From: Hypholoma sublateritium FD-334 SS-4
Lineage: Eukaryota; Basidiomycota; Agaricomycetes; Agaricales; Strophariaceae
Direction: 5' to 3'
DNA length: 64,000 nt
NCBI GenBank assembly: GCA_000827495.1
Contig: KN817577.1
Coordinates: forward strand, 172,498-236,497
A program made the translations under genes and the position numbers. Position 1 is the stretch's first letter; the number at the start of each line of letters is the position of its first letter. Below are positions 21,065 to 31,718 of the stretch, in pieces. The notes beneath the pieces were generated by a model, which made no database searches, had not been told where the DNA came from, and saw nothing but the letters and a program-made list of their open reading frames with translations.

Positions 21065-23905
21065 ATGGCAACTCATTCCAATTTCACTCTATCGCCAAAC
21101 ATTTTCCGCTCTCCCTCATCTGACATACCCGTTTCGTTCTGCAATGAGAATGACCTAGAAAACCACCTCCCTGAGTTCTTCAAGTCCATCACAGACGGTG
21201 CGGTCGGGTTGGCGCCACTTTACGTCGGACAGAAATGCAGTTTCCGCACTCTTGCCATCGCATCCCGAACTCGCGTTCTTATCGTCACTCTTCAGCACCG
21301 GAAAGGAAAGCCCAAGACCACCGCACCCACGTCGGAGTTTCCAGAAGTGTCGTTGCGGGTCCTGCTGTGTCACCCGCCTTTCCTCAAATGCGCATTTCAG
21401 ATGGACAGGTTGGCCGCATCTCTTTACCTGGACTTTGGTATTCGCATTACGACGGCAAAAGACCTTTTGTCTCTTTCTCGAGGGAGTAGACACTCCTTCC
21501 AATCGTTCATAACTGCTCTTGGGGGAGAGCTGAGCCTGAATAAATCGGCCGCAAAGGTCCTATACATGAGTGAAGGAGCTACCAATGTGTCTTTTCAGAC
21601 GTTGGCTTTACAGGCCTGGGCTGCCTTTTCCAGTGCTGTCGTGTTATCCACAAGCATCCAATTAGAAATTATACCTTCAATTAACACCCAAATCATGGAC
21701 AAAAAGGTCTTGTTTGCAATATGCGCCGCGACCTCTGAATGAACTGACACCGTGACATGCCTAGATTTTGAAACTCATTGCCACAACTATACACACTGGA
21801 ACTCAGCAGATGCTGTCGATGCCACTCAGGCGGAAAAACGAGGTCATCATGGACGCCGCAATACAATCGGGAGAGGTCAAAGTGGAGTCTCAGCGATACA
21901 AACTCGCGTGACGCGCACGAACGGCGGCCAGGTGTGTTTGTCGTATCTAAGTCGGATCTAATTTTTGTTTTTAACAATCGTCGACGATGATTATCAGCAC
22001 GTCTTGGTAGACGCTATTGCAGTTGATGGCAGGGTCAGCACATATAGTGGTCGAACTGTAGACGTTGCTGGACGACAGGCGACGCTTTCCATCGATGGGG
22101 ATATCCGGAATTTGAACATCCAATCGATGGAGACCGTAGGACGCGACAAGCAGTCGTCTGCGGAATCAATGAAGTCGCGTCTCATGCTCAATGCTCTCCA
22201 GGGAACGATCAACCTAGAGACATACCCATTCATTTCTGACATATATCTGAAAACAAACCCGGCTTGGGAAAACGCCCCGAGCTTGGCTTCTGCACCGGAA
22301 TTGTATTACCCTTCTAAAATCCCTCTCAATGAATCTCAAAGCAGCGCCGTCAAAGCAATCTTATCGCAAGACGATACTAGCCGTGTAGTCGTTCTCCATG
22401 GACCGCCTGGTACGGGGAAGACGACTGTCATTGCCGCAAGCGCCACCAGCATAATGACATCATCTGAGCGCACTGAGGACCCAACTAGAACCGTATGGCT
22501 AGTAGCACAGTCAAACGTCGCGGTGAAGAATATTGCCGAAAAATTGGCCTCTGTCGACTTTCTTGACTTCAAGATATTAGTCGCAAAAGACTTTCATTTT
22601 GACTGGTCAGCCGTCTTTGTTTCTAGCGAGTTCAAGTTAACTAATCACTGTACAGTAGGCACGAACATCTCTACGAAAAGATTGAGGCAAACCTCGTTCG
22701 CTCAGATGACTTTGACCCAGACCTCGTTGTCACAGAAAGGCAGCTGCTAGGCTCTAAAGTCATTCTATGTACCCTCAGCATGCTAAGCAACGATACTTTG
22801 GACACTGTCACGCAGTTGGTCCCACTACAAACCATCATCATCGACGAAGCGAGCCAAATAGAAGCCGGCCATTACCTTCCAACAATCATCCGCTTTCGCC
22901 CCACCCTTAGGAAATTAATTTTTGTAGGAGATGACAAACAGCGTGAGTCTCCAAACTCGAATAAAGAGAGCTATATAGTGCTAATCACCTTGTTTAATTT
23001 ACAGTGGCTCCATATAATCCGAGCGGTGACATAAAGGGCGTCGACAGTATTTTCGAGATCCCTCACCTTCGCAAACGTGCTCTCTTCCTCGACATTCAAT
23101 GTGAGCCTTTCTGTACGCACATTAGTATCTTATAACCTATACCAACCTATTAGATCGGATGCCTATCCCTATCGGCGATTTCATTTCAAAGCATGTTTAC
23201 GACGGCCGGTTAAAGAGCAAACATGCCATTAGCGACCTTAAATGCTGTACATTTATTGACGTTGCTAACGGTATCGAAGTGGCTCAAGGACGTAGCTGGA
23301 AGGTACGCCTCGAATTATCTGCTATTCTGTGGTCGACGTTGGAGGCGTTTATTTGTAGAATATTCACGAAGTCAGTGTCGCCTTGGCCGTCGCAAAGCTA
23401 CTCGCTGCCGCTGGACGATCCTTCCGAATCATCACTCCATACGACCCGCAACGCTCGCTCCTGGAGAACGGTTTAAAGGACGCCAACCTTCCGTGGCAAG
23501 ACAGATGCTTCAATATAGACTCCTTTCAAGGTTGGTTGCAGCCTTACGTTGTCAATTTCCAAACTCATGTTGTATTTCAATTTTTTAATAGGCAACGAAG
23601 ACGATTTCATTGTTGTCTCTCTTGTCCGCTCTGCTACGCTGGGGTTTCTGCAGGATACCAGGCGCGTCAACGTTATGTTGACGCGATGCAAAAAGGGTAT
23701 GATCATTTGCACTAGCCGAAAATTCCTCGAAGGCCCGGCAGCGGGTTCTCTTGTTGGCGAACTCCGCGAATCGTTCACTTCTACGGCCTGGTTGGACGGT
23801 CGACAAGTACAATCTGATTCTGTCGGGCTTTCATACAATCTCCAGTACCCTTCTCTGGGAGGTGTATCTAATGTCCCACAGATCTTACCCCAATTTCTTC
23901 TCTAA
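21065..23905 (+). CDS. UPF1-like SF1 helicase, paralogue 2 (likely frameshifted)
   Basis: Exons 21065-21706, 21765-21931, 21998-22605, 22659-22942, 23005-23100, 23154-23302, 23359-23530 and 23592-23905 mirror paralogue 1; exons 6 and 7 have identical lengths (149 and 172 bp). All helicase motifs are present: GPPGTGKT, AQSNVAVKNIAEKL, DEAS, GDDKQ, YRMPIP, DSFQGNEDDFIVVSLVRS, RRVNVMLTR. Exon 2 is 167 bp, against 168 in paralogue 1 and 165 in paralogue 3. The reading frame fails after RYK near 21903-21910, while the next frame continues with TRVTRTNGGQ, aligning to paralogue 1. This points to a one-base deletion in an A-run, so the copy is either a young pseudogene or carries a sequencing error. 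The start ATGG at 21065 is preferred over 21032. The C-terminus differs from the other copies. Confidence 0.75.
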
Positions 23906-24198
23906 ATTGTAATGTCGTAAGATTTGAACTGCTCAATTGTAGAAATCTAGTTTATATCACTTGAAATAAATACTATTGAAGTACAGGAGCAAAAATTGAA
24001 CTGTACTTTCGGTCCGGGGAAGATGCTTCCGTGTGAAAAAAGGCCTTTCCTTGAAGTGGCCATCGATCGCGATCAGGCTGTTTTCCTTATCGTGTCACTT
24101 TACCTCGAGGCTGGCCTCTGGGTGTGGCTCAAGATAATTAAAAACTTCTCTTTCTTGTATTGACAGGTCATCCGAGTCATCGCGCTGTGAACTGAGAA

Positions 24199-27050
24199 AT
24201 GTCCGTCTCCGCTAACATCCTGCAAACCCTCTTTGATGGGAGGCACCCGTTGCTGAACAAACCGCTCCCCACCTTCACCGTCAAAGACTCGGAAATCGCC
24301 AAAAGCGATCTACTTTCCGTGTTCAACCACTCTCGCCCTCTTGGGATATCTCCTGGATACCTTCCTAATGGGTCCCTCGTGTCGTTGGCCATCGCCGACA
24401 ACGAGAACTGCCGCGTCGTCGAGTTCCAGGAGGCGAAGAGCTTTGAAAGCCAAGTCGGTGGCAGGCGCAACAACGTGAAGCCGGCCACAGCATCTGCGGC
24501 GAGCATCGAAGGGCGTAATCTTCTGCAGGACAGAATTCTCTGCCGCCCGGCTGGCGACCTTCTAGCGTTCGATATGGGGCCGTTGGCCATGGCTTTGTAC
24601 ACCAATCTTAAATTGCGCATAACTCACGCCGTAGACATCCAGTCTGCGTTTTCCGCCGTCGATCGCAAGCCTATTAGCGCTATCAAAGATGCCCTCAAGG
24701 AGACGGAAGGGGTCTCGAAGATCAAGGAGAATGTAATCAGGAGTGTTTTCTTACGCCCGGTATACGATCTCACAGAGAATATGAGGAATCGGGTGACAGA
24801 TCTTGCTATGCGGGCTTGGGTTTCGCAACTGTTACGTGAGCTCAACAACGGGGAGCAGACCTTCGAGAAGGTCAAGAGGATCGATACAAAGAAATTACCA
24901 GTGCAGGTGGGTCCTCCAACCAGCTTATTATTGCTCGGCCTTCGGCTTAATGCTGTGCAGCGACTGGATATGATATCAAAGATTGGAAACGACTCCCTTC
25001 GGCTCGACAGTGCAAAACCGATGCAGAGTAGCCATCGCATCACTCAAACAATCGATCCTACAACGGGAGACATTCGTCTTGATTCTCAAGACTATCATAA
25101 CAAGCTACGATATGGAGCTGATCAGGTGAGCCGAGAATGCCAGTGGCTTGCTCGCATATTTATCTCAATACTTTCTCCAGAGACTTGCTATGAAGGTTGA
25201 CGGCACGCACGGCCAGTTCACGGTCAACGGCTCCGTCGCCTCTGTTTTAGGCAAGGCAGGATACATCAACACTGGCCCTGGCGACAGGAAGCTGACCGAC
25301 AAAGTCGTTGGGACCGTTATATCCATTGGACGTGATGACCCCACCACTGCTGAGGCTCAGCGCGCCGCAACCATTCTGCACATCCTGCAGGGCTCGGAGG
25401 CGCTTCTCGACGAGAGTCCGTGGATCCAGAACATATGGTTCCCTGACAGCGACAATACTACTCTTCTCTGGCCTAAGGAATGGAAACAGACCACTCAGCT
25501 GCCTCGGATGCCTCTGCGGCCGCCTCCTCCACAGCCATCAAAGCGTCCCCTTAATGCTTCACAACAACTTGCAGTCAATACTATGGTTTCTGAAACAGAT
25601 GAACACCGTATTACGATCATCCAAGGCCCACCAGGAACCGGGAAAACCTCGGTCATTGCTTCCTTTGTTGATGTCAGCGTGAATTCTTTGAATAAAGATG
25701 GAATCTGGCTGGTTGCTCAGTCAAATGTGGCTGTCAAAAACATTGCTGAGAAACTGATCACTTCGGGCTTTACCAAATGGAAGATTTTGGTCTCTAAAGA
25801 ATTCCACTTTGACTGGCAAGATTTTTAAAATATTCATTATATTGGTGTTCTGATAGTATTTTGCTTTTAGGCATGAACACATATATGAAAAAGCAATTGA
25901 AGATTATCTCATCCGATCTGACCAATTTTTTGAGTCTACTTCAAAGTCCAAGCTCAGTGGTGTTTCTGTTATTCTTTGCACATTGAGCATGCTTTCAAAC
26001 AAATTTATTTATAAATTTACAAGCCACATTCCACTCAGAACTTTGGTGGTTGATGAGGCCAGTCAGATTGAAATTGGACAATACATATCAGTATTTTCAA
26101 AGTTCAAAACAACCCTGCGCAAAGCCTGTTTTATTGGTGATGATAAACAATGTATGTTTTTAAAAAATCCATCTTTTATCTTTAGCTAAAATAATTTAGT
26201 GCCACCCTATGGCCAAGAGGACCTTCAAGATCTCCAGAGTATTTTTGAAGTCCCTCACCTCAAAAAAAGTGCATTGTTTTTGGATACCCAATGTATGTTG
26301 TTTTTTTTGCCTTTTATCAAGGTACAATTTTTTTTATACAAATGATAATAGACCGCATGCCTCCTCAAATTGGCAAAATCATATCCAAAGCAGTTTATGG
26401 AAACAAACTCAATTCTAATCCTTTACATCCTGTTACTGATCAAGTTACTGCCTGTTACTTTATTGATGTTGGCATGGGCAAAGAGTCACAAGCTTCAAAC
26501 GGATCATTCAAGGTGAGTGTTTTGATTTTTATTTATTTATTTATTGTAATAAAATCTGCTTTTTTGATTTTCAGAATGAATATGAATGTCAAGCTGTTCT
26601 TCAGCTAGCTGAAAAGCTTCAGGCAAAAGAAATCAAGTTCAAAATTATCACTCCATATGCAGCTCAAACTACACATATTGAGGAATCTCTCAAAAAAGAA
26701 AACCTCAACTGGGCTGATAAATGCTTCAATGTTGATGCCTTTCAAGGTTTTTTCTTTTTTTAAAAATATTTATATCTGAAATGCAATATCTGATTTAATA
26801 AATAGGAAATGAAGAAGACTACATTATCATATCTGTTGTCAGAACCCAGAGGATTGGCTTCCTCAGCAACTTGAGACGTACCAATGTCATGCTATCCCGG
26901 TGCAAGAAGGGTATGTTTATAGTATCTAGTGCCACTTTCCTCAAAGGCATTGGAGAAAACACTCTAGTTGGAAATTTCTTCAAGGAAATGGAACCAGCCA
27001 AATGGCTGAACTCCCAGGACATTGAGAATGGAAATTTTGATTTGATTTGA
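24199..27050 (+). CDS. UPF1-like SF1 helicase, paralogue 3 (chimeric composition)
   Basis: Eight exons: 24199-24906, 24961-25125, 25181-25815, 25871-26151, 26200-26292, 26352-26512, 26575-26746, 26806-27050. They sum to 819 residues. The N-terminal module has FDMGPLAMALYTNLKLRITHAVDIQSAFS, split here only by reading on, and resembles a 3'-5' exonuclease-like domain of agaric helicases (inference). Motifs: GPPGTGKT (440-447), AQSNVAVKNIAEKL, DEAS (564-567), GDDKQ, YRMPPQ, DAFQGNEEDYIIISVV, RRTNVMLSR. Base composition changes sharply at about 25550: upstream is GC-rich like its neighbours, downstream is AT-rich with few CpG and T-rich introns, yet the frame never breaks. Intron 3 starts with GC (GCAAGA) instead of GT. 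It converges on the carnitine acyltransferase gene. Confidence 0.85.
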
Positions 27051-27660
27051 CTGATTTTTTTTTTTTTTTTTTTTTTCAAAGTTCAATATCAAAAAACATC
27101 TATTCCATTCATTTTTTTTCCAAAATTGAATTTTTTTTGAATAAATTTGCCATGTATAACAATGTATATGCCTAACTTTTCTGATATAAAAATGTTTCTG
27201 AATATTAAAAGCATTAAAGGGATTATGGTATAATATATTTTATAGGTGACTAGATCTAAATAGTCCCTCATGTGTGCTAGCCTCACATAATGAATACATT
27301 TCTTCCATAGCCACTACAATAGCATGTTTAAAAAGCAATGTTGATGTAGCTTGACTTGAAAACTTAGATTCTATACCAAATTTCACTCCATTTGGAGCTG
27401 CAAGATCTGTCCAAAAGCATTAATCAGAACTCTTTTCTTTTGCAGAAACAGCACCCACAATTGATCCCATAACCATCCTCATATGGGGACCCAAAGCCTG
27501 TTCCCTTGAACAGCAGGCCTGCACTCAGCCCACTTGTACTTAGCTTCCACTGTGCACTGCGCTCAAAAAGCTCATCCTCAAGTAGGCCAGCAGCCTCACC
27601 CCCAAGTGGGCGCAGGAGGAGTCGTAGGCCTAGCAGGTGGCGGTCAAAACCACGGCCTGT
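25550..27660. other. AT-rich, CpG-poor compositional block
   Basis: From about 25550 the sequence turns AT-rich and CpG almost disappears; for example I count only two CpG between 25816 and 26152. Usual composition returns at about 27660 in the carnitine acyltransferase exon. The block holds exons 4-8 of helicase 3, poly-T intergenic DNA (27051-27075), and the last exon, last intron and much of the penultimate exon of the acyltransferase. Both genes cross the edges in frame. Edge positions are by eye, give or take 60 bp. Confidence 0.75.
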
Positions 27661-29725
27661 CATTGCTTCCCGAGTGCGGCGTGTATGCGACGCAATCGCA
27701 GCACGTAGCAGCGCGAAGCGCTCGTTGGGCTATATACGCGAGAGTTTGTGAGCACAAATCGGCCAGCGGAGACGTGATGGGATAGAATGGACAAACAAAC
27801 AACGTACCGACGAGGCAGGATCGGCCATGCTGAGCACCCAGCGCCGGCTCTCACGGCTGTACGTGCGCAGCGTCTCCGTGCGGCCGCGCTTGAACATGCG
27901 CGTAAGGACCGTCTCGTACGTCGCGGTGAACTCGCCGCGTGTGCGGTACCATGCGAGCTGCATCGCCATTTGCACGAACGCGTCAGGCGAGAGCTTGAAC
28001 CCTCCTAAACATATGAAAACAAATGAGCCGCTGCGCCGCGGGATTATGATGGACGATGCGACTTACCGACGTCCTTAATCCAATCTGTGCCAAACTTGTC
28101 GAACCACAGCACGCTGGCGTCCGAGTTGTGCATGATCGTGTCTGCACGCGCACGCGCGGCAACGCACTCCTTCTCCACCTTCGAGTCACCGACCCAGTCG
28201 AGCCGCTCCCAACCGCAGCCGTCGACAGCGTCGAGAGGCGCACCCGCGGTGCCGAATGCCACGGCATCGACACCCTGCACGAGCGCGTATTCGGCGACGA
28301 TGCTCGGTACGAGCGCATCGACGGGTGAGTGCTCGCCGGACGCGCCCGCGCGCGTCGATGGGTCGACGATGAGCGTAAGCGCCTTGTCGAAGAAGCGGTT
28401 CGCGACGTTCTGCGGCGTGCCGCGCACTGCGTGCAGGTGCCCGTCACGCGCGCTCTGTTGGGGGCTACGCGCATGCACGTGGCGCGCGGAGAGGTTGGCT
28501 GCCACCCACGACGCCGGGGGGATGTTGTACGTCGTGTGGTCGAGGCTGAGCCCCATGATGGCGTGGAGCATAGCCTGGTGCGACCTCCGGTTGGTCGGGG
28601 AGAGCGCGAGCAGATACTCTAAGTTCTGGGGGGGTTGCGATTAGGTTGACTTTTTCGTTTAGCGCCGGCGACTTACTTGTGCCCAGTGGTCTCGGTCATC
28701 TGCACTCAGCACGCCGACAGGTAGTGGCTTCTCGCCGTTTGTTAGACGTGTTTCGACGTCGAGAACAACGGCACGCAAGCGAGCCTCAATTTCGCCCGGA
28801 GAAAGTAGGGTCAGCGGTGCACATGGATCGGTGGACACCGGTGGGTGATAGACGACAACCGAGTAGCACCAGTCGTGTATCATGAGAAGGATGGACCGGG
28901 CAGAGCGCGACGAAGGCAGTGGCGGTTCTGAGATGGTGTCGCACAGAGGTTCGGGGATTCGAGCAATGTTAAACAATTTGGAGGTGTTTTCCAACAGCCA
29001 CGAAGCCGCTGAAAAAAATATCAGCTCAAATAAATCCTCGAAACATAATGGCATACAAGTTGTAGTCCCTGGTATTCCCTCTCTGATTTATCCAGATCGG
29101 TGCGAGGTCACCAGCATATGATGAAAACCACTCACTCTCGGGCTAGATTATCCTTGAACTGCAGCATCCGGTGGAGAAGCCAGGCTGACCGACGCAGCTG
29201 CCAGAACGTCGTACCCACGCGGTTGTTGTTCGTTTCGCTGGCCAGCGCGCTCCGCGGCATAAGTGGGTCGTCACTGAACGCCAGCCACCAGTTTGAGTTG
29301 ACGACCAACGGCGCACGCCACTCGAGGTACGCCTTGTCAATCCAGAAGTTGTCGTCGAGCCAGTTGTCCGGCGAGACCTTGTCAAGAGCTGTGCACGCGT
29401 GAGCGCCGGGCGTCAAACGCACAGAACGGGACTGCAGCATTTAGAAAGACGGACCGACCAGGCGCTCTTGCAGTGTCGTGCCTATTCCCGCCTCGAAGTC
29501 GTTTGCCCACTTTTCGCGCAGAGCGTATGCCGACGCGTACGACATCCCTCCACGCAGCTCGTCCTCCGCCAGAAATGGCTCCAGAGAGGCGAGATATCTA
29601 TCGAGGGTCTGCCGGAGAGGGGGGACAGGCAGCCGGCCCCGGGCTTTGGGACGTGTACTGGAAGTGCCTGTTGGCTTGGGCCTCGTGCTCATCTGAGTCT
29701 TGCGGGCTACACTCGTTCGCAGCAT
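27240..29725 (-). CDS. Carnitine O-acyltransferase
   Basis: Seven exons: 29725-29455, 29388-29136, 29082-28677, 28625-28067, 28004-27808, 27729-27459, 27406-27240. They sum to 707 residues. Choline/carnitine acyltransferase blocks in order: LPVPPLRQTLDRYLASLEPF (near 30), APLVVNSNWWLAF, LFNIARIPEP, NRFFDKALTLIVD, the catalytic-His motif EHSPVDA (His about 409), FDRHLLGLRLLL, WKLSTSGLSAG, GTGFGSPYEDGYGIN and a C-terminal KFGIESK. The enzyme moves acyl groups between CoA and carnitine for transfer between peroxisome, cytosol and mitochondrion. An in-frame ATG at 29791 would lengthen the N-terminus; MLRTSVARK at 29725 looks like a mitochondrial presequence. The last exon lies in AT-rich DNA. In exon 3 a 16-residue insert (FELIFFSAASWLLENT) separates MPLC from LFNIARIP. 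Confidence 0.87.
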
Positions 29726-29791
29726 TTTATACGGGTGCAGCGCTAGAGACCGGAGAGCATGGAAATTGCACGGAACTGAGTTCAAGCGCAA

Positions 29792-30701
29792 CCGTCAACT
29801 TGCAAAGTGGGTTAATAAAATCTACCAATTTTGGATGTGTTACGTAATAGTATAATCTAATCTCCGAGTCGACGGTGACTTCCACTGCCCTGTTAACTGT
29901 CCTCCAGATTGCTTGCTTGGCTGTAGAGAAACTTCTAGATAGTCGCGTCGCACGCAAATACATTAACTTGTAATATTTTCTACGGTAACGAGACCTCCAT
30001 CTTAGCCGCCTATTAGAAAATCGGGTTAAGTTATACCTTTCCCGCCTTCTGCCATGCGGCAGATCCGAGATATCCCTAAGGTCGACCTCCTTGGGTGCAA
30101 GGTGTCTCCGTATTTTCAGCGGCAATCCAAAGGCGGATACTACGCGTTCACTGCTGGGGCCCGTACCATTCGAGTCCGGAGGCCGCCATATACTACTTAT
30201 CGGGAGCGCAGCTGACCTGCTGGGCGTTCCGTACCAAGTGAGAGAACGATAAAAACCAGTGGTATGCGTAGTATGGAATTTTCATTTGCCCTTGGACTGC
30301 ATGAAACCATCGAGACCAGCGGAGAGAGTAGCAGCGACCATGGGCGGCGAATGGGACGATGTACGCGGTGGGTTGGCGGTGGGTGGATTGTAGGTTAATA
30401 CAAAAGGCCAATACAAATTTGGCCTTCTGTATTCTGTAGAATGTCTCCAGGAAAGGACAAAGGACAGTTTGCGAGTGTAAACATGGGGTCGGTTAGGGGC
30501 CCGGCAATTTCTATAGTTGGTCCATCGAGAAGCNGGGGGGGGGGGGGTTGGCTGGGAGCTGGCTACACTTGCAGGCCATTATCTATCTTTGTTCCAGACC
30601 AGGTGCATGCATATCCGCGAGCACCGTAAGAGTGTCGGAAGTTAGCTGGTTTGGAGGCTGAGCGCTGAAGCTCAGAGGTGGGCCCCGCCGATCGGAAATC
30701 T
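29792..30701. other. Intergenic, no gene recognised
   Basis: No coding pattern. It holds one N followed by a run of 13 G at 30535-30547, probably an unresolved homopolymer. Confidence 0.4.
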
Positions 30702-31646
30702 TCACAGCTCCGGCGCATACAACCCCTCCTCCACGACATACCGCGCGACGTCCGCCGTGACGAGTCGGCGCCATGACCCCGCCGTGCCGTCGTCCTGCCC
30801 CATGCTCCCGACCGCGCGCCGCACGGTCGTCGAGCTGTATGTGCGCAGCGTGTCACCCATATCGATCACCGTGATGCGCCTCGCGTCGAGAAACTCGCGC
30901 ACGTATGGCAGTTCCTCCACCACATCGACCGCGCCGCCGCCGCCGCCGCCCGTGGGGGAGCTGCGCTGCGCGCTGACGACGCGCGAGCGGTCGCCGCCCG
31001 CAGCGTCCGCAGAGAGGAACCTGCGCAGTGCAGCGAGCATCGTAGCCTCGGAGGGGTAATACCGTGGCGAGACGAGGCGCGCGAGCGTATCGTGCCCAAC
31101 GAGGAAGGTGAGCTCGACGTCAGCGATATTGATTGCGGGTGCCGGTGTGTCGGCTAGGCGCTTCGCAAAGCCCTCGCGCAAGACACGCGACTTGCCGACG
31201 AACGTCGGCTCGTCTATGATCGCGATGGCGGCGTTCGCGGCCTCCTCAGGCCCGAGCTGTGCAACCGCCTCCCCGCGCAGAGGCTCCATGCTCCTTACCA
31301 TCAGGTGCATCATCTCGAGGCGCTGCTCGTAGCGCGCGTCGCCCGGCTTCAACGTCTTGTCTGCGTTCTTCACGGAGAGCAAGAGCAGCTTCGCGGAGTA
31401 GTCACTGTCGAGGTTGCTTGCGGCGTCTGGTGGCAAGGAGTTGGCCAGGCCGAGGTGGGCCAGCGTCGGGGGGTTAAATGACGAATCAAGGATGGATATT
31501 CGCACCGGAGTCTTCGCGGCAGTCGGCCCAAGACTTGGATGAGGAAGGGGCCACCTGGGATGGGGAGTATAGATGAGCTCAAACTTGGAAATTCCCTGTT
31601 GGACTCGCTGTAGAAGACGAGGAGTTGCAACACGAATGCTGGCCAT
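30702..31646 (-). CDS. NMN adenylyltransferase-like nucleotidyltransferase (Pof1-like)
   Basis: A single-exon gene for 314 residues. The nucleotidyltransferase core starts near residue 50 with VRISILDSSFNPPTLAHLGLA, a single-spaced variant of the HxGH region (TLAH). Further on are KLLLLSVKNADKTLKPGD, RLEMMHLM, DVELTFLVGHDTLARLVSPRYYP, and near the C-terminus STTVRRAV, the ISSTxxR-type motif that binds the nucleotide phosphates. Family knowledge: the fungal Pof1/NMNAT group makes NAD from NMN and ATP, or related adducts. A six-glycine tract (near residue 215) interrupts the core in a loop. ATGG at 31646 has the better context; an in-frame ATG at 31718 would add 24 residues. Confidence 0.78.
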   Translation of the reverse strand: MASIRVATPRLLQRVQQGISKFELIYTPHPRWPLPHPSLGPTAAKTPVRISILDSSFNPPTLAHLGLANSLPPDAASNLDSDYSAKLLLLSVKNADKTLKPGDARYEQRLEMMHLMVRSMEPLRGEAVAQLGPEEAANAAIAIIDEPTFVGKSRVLREGFAKRLADTPAPAINIADVELTFLVGHDTLARLVSPRYYPSEATMLAALRRFLSADAAGGDRSRVVSAQRSSPTGGGGGGAVDVVEELPYVREFLDARRITVIDMGDTLRTYSSTTVRRAVGSMGQDDGTAGSWRRLVTADVARYVVEEGLYAPEL

Positions 31647-31718
31647 AGCAGAGTCTGTCGAAGGCTGGCGAATGAGGTTCTGATTCGATTCCCCCGCACT
31701 GCTCGCTTCTGCCGGCAT

